DNA from: Streptosporangium album
GTDB lineage: Bacteria; Actinomycetota; Actinomycetes; Streptosporangiales; Streptosporangiaceae
DNA: 64,000 bases
NCBI RefSeq assembly: GCF_014203795.1
Contig: NZ_JACHJU010000001.1
Coordinates: 3,100,001 to 3,164,000, forward strand
Reading direction: 5' to 3'
This document shows, piece by piece, positions 57,441 to 64,000 of this stretch. Under the pieces are notes generated by a model. That model was not told the origin of the DNA and made no database searches. It saw only the letters and a program-made list of their open reading frames with translations. Position numbers and translations under genes: made by a program. The first letter of the stretch is position 1. Each line of letters opens with the position of its first letter.

Positions 57441-58825
57441 CCCTCGTGGCCGGGGTCGACTCGTCGACCCAGAGCTGCAAGGTGATGATCAGGGACGCCG
57501 AGACCGGCGCCCTGGTCCGGCAGGGGCGCGCGGCCCACCCGGACGGGACCGAGGTCGACCCGGCCGCCTGGTGGTCGGCGCTCCAAGAGGCGATCGCGCA
57601 GGCGGGCGGGCTGGACGGCGTCGCGGCGATGAGCGTCGGCGCCCAGCAGCACGGCATGGTCTGCCTGGACTCCTCCGGCGCCGTCGTGCGGGACGCGCTG
57701 CTGTGGAACGACACCCGCTCGGCCGGGGCCGCCCGGGACCTGGTGGAGGAACTGGGCGGGCCGGCGGCGTGGGCGGAGGCGGTCGGCAGCGTGCCGGTCG
57801 CGTCGTTCACGGTGACCAAGCTCCGCTGGCTGGCCGAGCACGAGCCCGCGAACGCCCGCCGTACGGCCAGGGTCTGCCTGCCGCACGACTGGCTCACCTG
57901 GCGGCTGGGCGGGGAGTCGGTGACGGACCGGGGCGACGCGTCCGGGACCGGATACTGGTCGCCCGCGACCGGTTCCTACCGGACCGACCTCCTGAAGGCG
58001 GCCTTCGGTGCCGTCCCCGAGCTGCCGCGCGTGCTGGGTCCCCGCGACTCCGCGGGCGAGCTGCGCGCCCCCGGCGGCCGGCCGGTACGGCTCGCGGCCG
58101 GGACCGGGGACAACATGGCCGCGGCTCTCGGGGTGGGAGCCCTGCCGGGAGACGTGGTCGTGTCGATCGGTACCTCGGGGACGGCGTTCGCCGTCGCCGA
58201 GAGCCCGAGCGCCGACCCCGCCGGTGCCGTGGCCGGGTTCGCGGACGCCACCGGGCGGTTCCTGCCACTGGTGTGCACGCTCAACGCGGCCCGGGTGCTC
58301 GACGCCGCCGCCCGGCTGCTCGGGGTCGGCCTCGACCGGCTCGGGCAGCTCGCCCTCGACGCCCCCGCCGGGGCGGGCGGCCTCGTCTGCGTGCCGTACC
58401 TGGAGGGCGAGCGGACCCCGAACCTCCCGGACGCCACGGGATCGCTGCACGGACTGACCCTGGGCACCTCGACCCCCGCCCACCTGGCCAGGGCCGCGGT
58501 GGAGGGCATGCTCTGCCACATGGCCGACGCCTTCGACGCCCTCGGGCTGGACCCGGCCCGGGTGCTGCTCATCGGGGGCGGCGCCAGGTCGGAGGCCGTA
58601 CGGCGGATCGCCCCGGCGGTCTTCGGGCGGCCGGTGATCGTCCCCCCGCCGGGGGAGTACGTCGCGGACGGGGCGGCGAGGCAGGCCGCCTGGCTGCTCG
58701 GCGGCGGTGACGAGCCCCCGGCATGGGAGGCGGCCGGAGCGGAGCGCTTCGAGGCCGACGCCACGCCCGCGGTGAGAGCTCGCTACGCCGAGGTCCGTGA
58801 CGCCCAGATCCGCGACGGGAGCTGA
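57437..58825 (+). CDS. xylB: Xylulokinase
   Basis: A 462-residue FGGY kinase phosphorylating D-xylulose. The N-terminal domain begins [20 protein letters not shown] and has [20 protein letters not shown]. The C-terminal domain has [20 protein letters not shown], then [14 protein letters not shown] and [20 protein letters not shown]. It overlaps xylA by 4 bp, completing the two-step route to xylulose 5-phosphate. Confidence 0.95.
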   Translation: MTLVAGVDSSTQSCKVMIRDAETGALVRQGRAAHPDGTEVDPAAWWSALQEAIAQAGGLDGVAAMSVGAQQHGMVCLDSSGAVVRDALLWNDTRSAGAARDLVEELGGPAAWAEAVGSVPVASFTVTKLRWLAEHEPANARRTARVCLPHDWLTWRLGGESVTDRGDASGTGYWSPATGSYRTDLLKAAFGAVPELPRVLGPRDSAGELRAPGGRPVRLAAGTGDNMAAALGVGALPGDVVVSIGTSGTAFAVAESPSADPAGAVAGFADATGRFLPLVCTLNAARVLDAAARLLGVGLDRLGQLALDAPAGAGGLVCVPYLEGERTPNLPDATGSLHGLTLGTSTPAHLARAAVEGMLCHMADAFDALGLDPARVLLIGGGARSEAVRRIAPAVFGRPVIVPPPGEYVADGAARQAAWLLGGGDEPPAWEAAGAERFEADATPAVRARYAEVRDAQIRDGS

Positions 58826-58937
58826 CGCCCCGCCTCTGCCCCGCCCCCCGCCGCCGGCTCGTCTCAGGGGTGGGTCAGGGTCGGATCAGGGGCGTCGCCG
58901 GATGTATGAACGGGGCCCCGTGGGACAGTCTTGGCGC

Positions 58938-59648
58938 ATGCTCGCGTTGAAGAGGCTCTACCCGCTGGTCGCCTGCGCCGGGATCGTGATGGCCGCGGTG
59001 GCCACGGTCGTCGGTCAGATCGACCCGGATCCCCATCTGGACCCGCTCAATCTGACGATCGGCGAGTACGCGGCGCTGGACCGGGGAGGGGCCGTCGAGT
59101 TCGCCATGGCGTCCCTGGGGATCGGGTCCTTCGCGCTGGTCGCGGGCCTGCGGGCGGCCGGCGTGCCGGTCGGCGCGGTGGCGGAGCGGTTGATGCTGGC
59201 GTGGAGCACGGCGCTGGTCGTCATCGCGATCATGCCGGTCACCGCCCCGATGTACCCCTACGTCTCGGTCACCGCCTTCGCCACCGTGTTCGTCTCCATG
59301 CCGGTGGCGGGCGCGCTGATGGTGACGCGGTTCAGCCAGGACGAGGGGTGGCGGGCGGTCGCCCGGCCGATGGAGTGGCTGGCGCTGGCCGGCGGGTTCG
59401 GGCTGCTGGCGATCACCTATGTGGCGCTCCCCGGCGACCGGGTGCTGATCGGCCTCGCCGAGCGGGTGATGCTGGGCACGGAGATCGCACTGGTCGGTGT
59501 GCTGGCCGTACGGCTGTCGCAGCTGACCGTGGTACGGGCCATCCGGCTCTCGCCGCCGGCCTGGGTCCGGGCCACCACTCGCGCCTCACGCGCCGCTTTG
59601 AGTGGACTTGTCTCAGAACATGACTATTTCATGACAGGTCACAAATAG
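58938..59648 (+). CDS. DUF998 membrane protein
   Basis: A 236-residue protein with about six helices. LYPLVACAGIVMAAVATVVG begins the first, followed by the loop DPDPHLDPLNLTIGEYAALD, then AMASLGIGSFALVAGLRAAG, STALVVIAIMPVTAPMYPYV and a last helix LGTEIALVGVLAVRLSQLTV. This is the DUF998 pattern; function unknown. It is monocistronic between the xylose locus and the conservon. Confidence 0.85.
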   Translation: MLALKRLYPLVACAGIVMAAVATVVGQIDPDPHLDPLNLTIGEYAALDRGGAVEFAMASLGIGSFALVAGLRAAGVPVGAVAERLMLAWSTALVVIAIMPVTAPMYPYVSVTAFATVFVSMPVAGALMVTRFSQDEGWRAVARPMEWLALAGGFGLLAITYVALPGDRVLIGLAERVMLGTEIALVGVLAVRLSQLTVVRAIRLSPPAWVRATTRASRAALSGLVSEHDYFMTGHK

Positions 59649-59750
59649 GATACGAATACCGCCATCAGTCAGTGCTATCCTCGGCGGCGATCTAGAGATC
59701 GTCCGGAGGCCTCCGCCACCGGCGCTCCGAGACCGGACCGTAGAGGTGAC

Positions 59751-61961
59751 ATGGCATCGAGCAAGTCCATCCGGTTCAAGATCTCGGTACTGGTGGCCAT
59801 CCCCCTCACCTCGATGGTCGCCCTGTGGGGCTTCGCGGCGACCGTCACCATCGGCGACTCGGTGAGCCTGCTCGATGTCACCACGCTCTACGACTCCTTC
59901 GGCGGGCCCGGCGACACGCTGAACAGCGCCCTCCAGCGTGAGCACCTGCTGTCGGCCGAGTATCTGGCGAGCCGCTCGGACGCCGACCGCGCCACCCTCA
60001 CCGGGCAACGCGTCGTCACCGACCAGGCCCGCGAACGCTTCCGGAAGGCGACCACCTCCGACCCGGCCCAGTCGGCCATGTCCGCGGAGACCAGGGCCCG
60101 CTTCGACGAGCTGATGAGCCGCGTGAACGCGCTCGACACGGTCCGGGCCAAGATCGACAGTGGCCGGATCGGGCCGGTCAGCCTCGCCAACGACTTCTCC
60201 ACGGTGCCCGACGCCCTGAACCGGCTCTTCACCACCATGAGCCTCAGCAACGACCTGCCGCTCTACCGGCAGTCGCGCGGCCTTGCCACGATCATCTACG
60301 CCAAGGACTTCCTCGGCCGTGAGCGGGCGCTCGCGGCCGGGTCGCTGGCGCGCGGCCGCCCGCTGTCGGCCGGAGAGCTACGCCTGTTCACGCAGCTCTC
60401 CACCAAACGGCTCTTCCTCATGGACCAGGGGCTGCCGGAGCTGGAACCGGCGCTGCGCCAGCCCTTCGGCGAACTGACCGACTCGCGGCTGTACGGAAGG
60501 TTCACCAGGCTGGAGGAGCGCCTGCTGGCCGGTGCCCTCGTGTCACCCACCGACTGGCGGGCCGCCAGCGACGAACTGGAAACCGCCTACCAGAGATCGG
60601 TGACGGCGGCCGGCGTCGCCCTCTACGATCGCGCGACGCCGGACGCCGTGGCGACCTTCGCCAGAGCCGGAATCGCCGGTGTGCTCGGGCTCGTCGCGGT
60701 CGTCACGTCGCTGCTGGTCTCCTACCGGGTGGGCAGGGGACTCACCCGGGAGCTCGCCGGCCTGCGCCGGGCCGCCGCGGAGCTGGCGGAGGTGCGACTG
60801 CCCCAGGTCATGGAGAAGCTGCGCCGGGGCGAGCGGGTGGACGTGGCGGCCGAGGCCCCCTCGCTGGGACCGCTGGGCAGTACGGCCGAGGTCCACGACG
60901 TCGCCGCGGCCTTCGACAGCGTCCAGCACCGCGCCGTGGACGCGGCCGTGGAGCAGGCCAGGCTGCGTGAGGGTGTCGCCCAGTCCTTCCGCAACCTCGC
61001 CCGGCGGAGCCAGTCCCTCCTGCAGCGCCAGCTCAAGCTGCTCGACGGGATGCAGAAGCAGGCCGAGGATCCCGACGCGCTGGAGAACCTGTTCCGGCTG
61101 GATCACCTCACCACCCGCATGCGCCGTCACGCCGAGGGCCTGGTGATCCTCTCCGGCGGAGCCTCCGGCCGTAAGTGGCGCTCGTCGGTCCTGATGGAGG
61201 ACGTGCTGCGCGGCGCCGCCGCCCAGGTCGAGGACTACGCACGCGTGCGGATCTATCCGATGCCCGGCACCACCCTGGTCGGCGGCGCGGTGGCGGACAT
61301 GATGCACCTGTTCGCCGAGATCATCGAGAACGCAACGGTCTTCTCCCCGCCCGGGGGCGAGGTGTCGGTCCGGGGCGAACTCGTGGGGCGCGGCTTCACC
61401 ATCGAGATCGAGGACAGGGGACTCGGCCTGACCGCTGAGAAACGTGTCGCGATCAACGAACGTCTGGCCGCCCCGCCGGAGCTCGACCCGGCCGAGACCG
61501 ACCGGCTCGGGTTCGCGGTGGTCGGCATGCTGGCCGCGCGGTACGGGGTCGGCGTGACGCTGCGAACCTCGCCGTACGGCGGGACCGGCGTGGTCATCCT
61601 GCTGCCGGAGTCCCTGCTGGGTGATCCGGAGCCGGTCGAGCCGCCGGAGCCGGTGCTGCGGGAGATCACCAGGATCGCCGAGCCGGTGGGCCCCCTGAAA
61701 ACCGTCGATTCGCAAGCGCCGGCGGAGCCCCTGGTGCCGGCCCCCGCGGGCCTGTGGAAGTCGTCGCAGCGGCGGGTCAACGGCGGGCTGCCCCGCCGGG
61801 TGAGCCAGATGAACATCTCGCCGCAGCTACGGCAGGAGCCCTCCCCGGTCGCCGAGGTGGAGACGCGGTCCCCCGAGGAGGCGCGGGCGCTGCTGAGCTC
61901 CCTGCAGGCGGGATGGCGGCGCGGGCGGGCGGACGGTGAAGACGGCGGTGGTGAGCCGTGA
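59751..61961 (+). CDS. Conservon sensor kinase with NIT domain (CvnA-like)
   Basis: A 736-residue membrane sensor. TM1 (about 10-32) and TM2 (about 303-322) flank an extracytoplasmic nitrate/nitrite-sensing-type domain. A HAMP-like segment and coiled coil follow (ELAGLRRAAAELAEVRLPQV, then FRNLARRSQSLLQRQLKLLD), then HATPase_c with LFAEIIENATVFSPPGGEVS and EDRGLGLTAEKR, then a Pro-rich tail. There is no standard phospho-His motif for a response regulator; conservon kinases act with roadblock, DUF742 and GTPase partners. It is the first gene of cvnABC. Confidence 0.92.
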   Translation: MASSKSIRFKISVLVAIPLTSMVALWGFAATVTIGDSVSLLDVTTLYDSFGGPGDTLNSALQREHLLSAEYLASRSDADRATLTGQRVVTDQARERFRKATTSDPAQSAMSAETRARFDELMSRVNALDTVRAKIDSGRIGPVSLANDFSTVPDALNRLFTTMSLSNDLPLYRQSRGLATIIYAKDFLGRERALAAGSLARGRPLSAGELRLFTQLSTKRLFLMDQGLPELEPALRQPFGELTDSRLYGRFTRLEERLLAGALVSPTDWRAASDELETAYQRSVTAAGVALYDRATPDAVATFARAGIAGVLGLVAVVTSLLVSYRVGRGLTRELAGLRRAAAELAEVRLPQVMEKLRRGERVDVAAEAPSLGPLGSTAEVHDVAAAFDSVQHRAVDAAVEQARLREGVAQSFRNLARRSQSLLQRQLKLLDGMQKQAEDPDALENLFRLDHLTTRMRRHAEGLVILSGGASGRKWRSSVLMEDVLRGAAAQVEDYARVRIYPMPGTTLVGGAVADMMHLFAEIIENATVFSPPGGEVSVRGELVGRGFTIEIEDRGLGLTAEKRVAINERLAAPPELDPAETDRLGFAVVGMLAARYGVGVTLRTSPYGGTGVVILLPESLLGDPEPVEPPEPVLREITRIAEPVGPLKTVDSQAPAEPLVPAPAGLWKSSQRRVNGGLPRRVSQMNISPQLRQEPSPVAEVETRSPEEARALLSSLQAGWRRGRADGEDGGGEP

Positions 61962-62060
61962 GCCGGGGCCGGGGCCGGGAGCGAGGCCGCCGGGTCGGAT
62001 CGGCGGAATCGACGGAGACCGCAACGAGTGTGATCATCAGAGGGGAAGGGGTTTAACCAC

Positions 62061-62450
62061 GTGCCGGGTGAGCTGTATTGGCTTCTGGATGACTTCGTCA
62101 CAAGTGTGGCGGACGTCTCGCACGCGCTGATCCTGTCCAACGACGGGCTCATGGTGGCCTCGTCCCGGGGGCTGAGCAAGGAAGACGCCGACCATCTGTC
62201 GGCGGTGGCCTCCGGCTTCCAGAGCCTGGCCAAGGGGACCAGCCTGCAGTTCGGCGGAGGAGCCGTACGGCAGACGATGGTGGAGATGGACTCGGCGTTC
62301 CTCTTCGTCACCTCGGCCGGCCAGGGGAGCTGCCTGACGGTGATGACCACGGGAGCCGCCGATGTGGGCCTGATCGCCTACGAGATGGCCCGTCTGGTCA
62401 CCCGCGTCGGACAGCACCTCGCCACCGAGCCCCGGGTGACCGGCCAATGA
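62061..62450 (+). CDS. Roadblock/LC7 domain protein (CvnB-like)
   Basis: A 129-residue roadblock protein starting at GTG 62061: LYWLLDDFVTSVADVSHALI, LSNDGLMVASSRGLSKEDAD and ADVGLIAYEMARLVTRVGQH. Roadblock proteins of conservons bind the Ras-like GTPase and regulate its cycle. It overlaps the DUF742 gene by 4 bp and lies 100 bp after the kinase. Confidence 0.94.
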   Translation: MPGELYWLLDDFVTSVADVSHALILSNDGLMVASSRGLSKEDADHLSAVASGFQSLAKGTSLQFGGGAVRQTMVEMDSAFLFVTSAGQGSCLTVMTTGAADVGLIAYEMARLVTRVGQHLATEPRVTGQ

Positions 62451-62818
62451 GCGATGACATCGAGTGGATCGACGAGGAGGCGGGGCCCGTCGTCCGCCCC
62501 TACGCGCTGACCGGTGGGCGGACCAGCACGTCCTCCGGCGCCTTCGACCTGCTGTCGATGGTGGTGGCGACGGGGTCGGCGGTCGCCGCGAGCTCGCATC
62601 TGGGCTCCGAGCACCGGAAGCTGCTCGGCCTCATGCGGCGGACCCGGCCGATCGTGGAGATCGCCTCGGACGCCAGGTTGCCGATCGGCGTGATCAGGGT
62701 GCTGCTGGGGGATCTGCTGGACCAGGGCCTGATCCTGGTGCGCTCGCCGCTCCCGGCCGCCACGGCGCCCGCGGAGAGCCTCCTGCAGGAAGTGATCAGC
62801 GGCCTCCGGGCGCTGTGA
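62447..62818 (+). CDS. DUF742 protein (CvnC-like)
   Basis: A 123-residue protein with the conserved WIDEEAGPVVRPYALTGGRT and a winged-helix-like end (EIASDARLPIGVIRVLLGDL, then LDQGLILV and LQEVISGLRAL). DUF742 proteins are the third members of conservons. The expected following gene, a GTPase on the same strand, is absent; the next gene is on the opposite strand. Confidence 0.93.
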   Translation: MSDDIEWIDEEAGPVVRPYALTGGRTSTSSGAFDLLSMVVATGSAVAASSHLGSEHRKLLGLMRRTRPIVEIASDARLPIGVIRVLLGDLLDQGLILVRSPLPAATAPAESLLQEVISGLRAL

Positions 62819-62839
62819 AACCCGGAGGCCATGACAGGC

Positions 62840-62871
62840 CGGCGGTCCGCGGTGAAGGCCGCGGACCGCCG
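62840..62871. terminator. Hairpin between convergent conservons
   Basis: CGGCGGTCCGCGG and CCGCGGACCGCCG form a perfect 13-bp stem around the loop TGAAGG, centred in the 60-bp gap between the convergent DUF742 and GTPase genes. It would terminate both transcripts. Confidence 0.75.
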
Positions 62872-62878
62872 GGTCCGG

Positions 62879-63454
62879 TCAGCGCTGGCTTGCCGTCAGC
62901 ACCTTGAGGGAGTGCTCCACCAGCGTCACCAGCACGATCTTGGCCGATGCGCGACGCCGGACGTCACACAGCAGGACAGGCACGTCCGAGTCCAGGTCGA
63001 GGGCCACGCGCACGTCCTCGGCCTCGTAGCGTTCGGCTCCGTCGAAGCAGTTGACCGCCACGACGAACGGCGTGCCCCGCTGTTCGAAGTAGTCGATCGA
63101 GGGAAAGCAGTCGGTCAGCCGCCGGGTGTCGGCCAGCACGACCGCGCCCAGGGCGCCGTAGGACAGCTCGTCCCACATGAACCAGAACCGCTCCTGCCCG
63201 GGAGTGCCGAACAGGTACACGACCAGGCCCTCCCGGATCGTGATACGGCCGAAGTCCATGGCGACCGTGGTGGTGGTCTTGCCTTCCACGCCCTCGACGT
63301 CGTCGATGCCGATGCCGCGGTCGGAGAGCACCTCCTCGGTGCGGAGCGGACGGATCTCGCTGATCGCGCCGACGAGTGTGGTCTTGCCCACCCCGAAGCC
63401 GCCCGCGATGAGAATCTTGAGCGCGACGGGTTCGTCAGAGGGCCCGAAGTCCAT
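62879..63454 (-). CDS. Conservon Ras-like GTPase (CvnD-like)
   Basis: A 191-residue MglA/CvnD-type GTPase. The P-loop is IAGGFGVGKTTLVGAISEI (about 16-34), switch II is YLFGTPGQERFWFMWDELSY and VVAVNCFDGAERY replaces the NKxD box (NCFD), as in this family. It overlaps the upstream DUF742 gene by 20 bp on the minus strand and is the fourth member of the second conservon. It may also serve the facing conservon that lacks a GTPase. Confidence 0.94.
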   Translation of the reverse strand: MDFGPSDEPVALKILIAGGFGVGKTTLVGAISEIRPLRTEEVLSDRGIGIDDVEGVEGKTTTTVAMDFGRITIREGLVVYLFGTPGQERFWFMWDELSYGALGAVVLADTRRLTDCFPSIDYFEQRGTPFVVAVNCFDGAERYEAEDVRVALDLDSDVPVLLCDVRRRASAKIVLVTLVEHSLKVLTASQR

Positions 63455-63782
63455 TGATCACTTCCTTGAGAATGCGCTCGCTCGCCGAAGCGCGCCCGAT
63501 CGAGATGAGCTGGTGGTCCTGCAGGTCGCCGAGGAGGACACGGACCACGCCGAGCGGCAGGTCGAGATCCGAGGCGATGTCGGCCACCGATGTCGCGGCG
63601 GTGACCAGGGAGAGGATGCGTTCCTGCTCCGGTCCGGGGACGAACCCCTCGGACGTGCCGGCACCGGTCGCGGTGACCATCGCGACCAGGTCCAGTTCGT
63701 CGCCGGAGGAGCGGGTACGCCCCCCGATGAGTGCGTAGGGCCGGACGATCGGTCCGGCCTCCTCGTCCACCCACTGCATCAT
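63435..63782 (-). CDS. DUF742 protein (CvnC-like), second conservon
   Basis: A 115-residue DUF742 protein: MQWVDEEAGPIVRPYALIGG, then RTRSSGDELDLVAM and SDLDLPLGVVRVLLGDLQDH, ending LKEVINGLRAL. The start may lie at the ATG pair at 63777-63782 or further upstream, as homologues have a few more residues; no strong ribosome site decides it. It overlaps the GTPase gene by 20 bp. Confidence 0.9.
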   Translation of the reverse strand: MMQWVDEEAGPIVRPYALIGGRTRSSGDELDLVAMVTATGAGTSEGFVPGPEQERILSLVTAATSVADIASDLDLPLGVVRVLLGDLQDHQLISIGRASASERILKEVINGLRAL

Positions 63783-63846
63783 CCGGCTCCCGCGTCTTCG
63801 GCTGGGGGACCGAACGACCGGTGTCCTCCGCGCGCGCCTGCCTCGT

Positions 63847-64000
63847 TCACGAGAGCCCTTGGCGTGGAAGGGTGGAGATATGCTGGCCGACCCGCTTGAC
63901 CAGCATCGCCATCTCGTAGGCGATGTGGCCGACATCGGCGTCGGAACTGCTCAGTACGGCCAGGCAGGTTCCCTGGCCGGCTGCCGTGACGAACAGGAAC
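63847..64000 (-). CDS. Roadblock/LC7 protein (CvnB-like), second conservon, partial
   Basis: The C-terminal 50 residues of a roadblock protein: FLFVTAAGQGTCLAVLSSSD, then ADVGHIAYEMAMLVKRVGQH and ISTLPRQGLS, stop at 63847-63849. The 5' end lies beyond the window. It matches the same region of the roadblock protein at 62061-62450 and completes the order roadblock-DUF742-GTPase on the minus strand. Confidence 0.9.
   Translation of the reverse strand, partial: FLFVTAAGQGTCLAVLSSSDADVGHIAYEMAMLVKRVGQHISTLPRQGLS

Noticed and set aside
1-64000. CRISPR arrays, rRNA operons or intact tRNA genes
   Set aside because: No regularly spaced repeats, rRNA signatures or complete cloverleaf sequences were seen on reading either strand.

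Overview
The window is very GC-rich, uses frequent GTG and some TTG starts, and carries two conservon-type signalling operons, an AfsR-type regulator, an ergothioneine cluster, ECF sigma/zinc-finger anti-sigma pairs and remnants of an actinomycete integrative element (AICE). This fits an actinomycete of the Streptosporangiales type (Streptosporangium, Nonomuraea or similar). The placement is inferred from gene content and protein style only.

Positions 1-17.8 kb are a graveyard of mobile DNA. An IS3 transposase tail abuts the 3' part of a group II intron (maturase tail plus domains V and VI). A MerR regulator, its operator and an aldo/keto reductase follow. Two direct-repeat copies of an att-like region, each holding the 3' half of a tRNA-Arg(ACG)-like sequence, its terminator and flank, lie at about 3.84-4.59 kb and 17.40-17.75 kb. 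The left copy is split by a 392-bp IS21-like non-autonomous element. Between the copies are a zinc-motif protein, a complete IS1380 element, a tyrosine integrase truncated at both ends, a kinase fragment without its P-loop, AICE-type small genes with a GntR regulator, an IS1634 transposase split by another IS, a DNA adenine methylase split by a related IS with a 3-bp target duplication, and a complete OLD-family ATPase/nuclease, the one intact defence candidate.

Positions 17.8-31 kb return to chromosome-like DNA: a TrmB/LuxR-like regulator divergent from a secreted beta-propeller protein, an RlmG-like rRNA methyltransferase, a DUF6745 gene pair, a decayed DHA2 transporter fused to a YceI fragment, and an OmpR-type two-component system divergent from a lipoprotein/adaptor/MacB-like ABC exporter operon.

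Positions 31-43.8 kb hold a polyketide-cyclase-like protein with a zinc dehydrogenase, a NarL-type two-component system, a SecY paralogue outside the ribosomal-protein operon, a DHA2 pump divergent from an AfsR/SARP-NB-ARC regulator, an AHSA1 protein and an ECF sigma/CU044_5270 pair. Positions 43.9-48.2 kb are egtABCD for ergothioneine; no egtE is in view. A zinc-finger gene and an ECF sigma/anti-sigma pair follow.

Positions 49.7-59.6 kb contain a small membrane protein with its winged-helix regulator, a CtaG-like/DUF2243 pair, PadR, an EamA exporter, a MarR/VOC divergon with a clear operator, and a xylose locus (ROK repressor divergent from xylAB). The window ends with two conservons facing tail to tail: a histidine kinase/roadblock/DUF742 operon on the plus strand and a roadblock/DUF742/GTPase operon on the minus strand. 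Only one GTPase gene lies between them.
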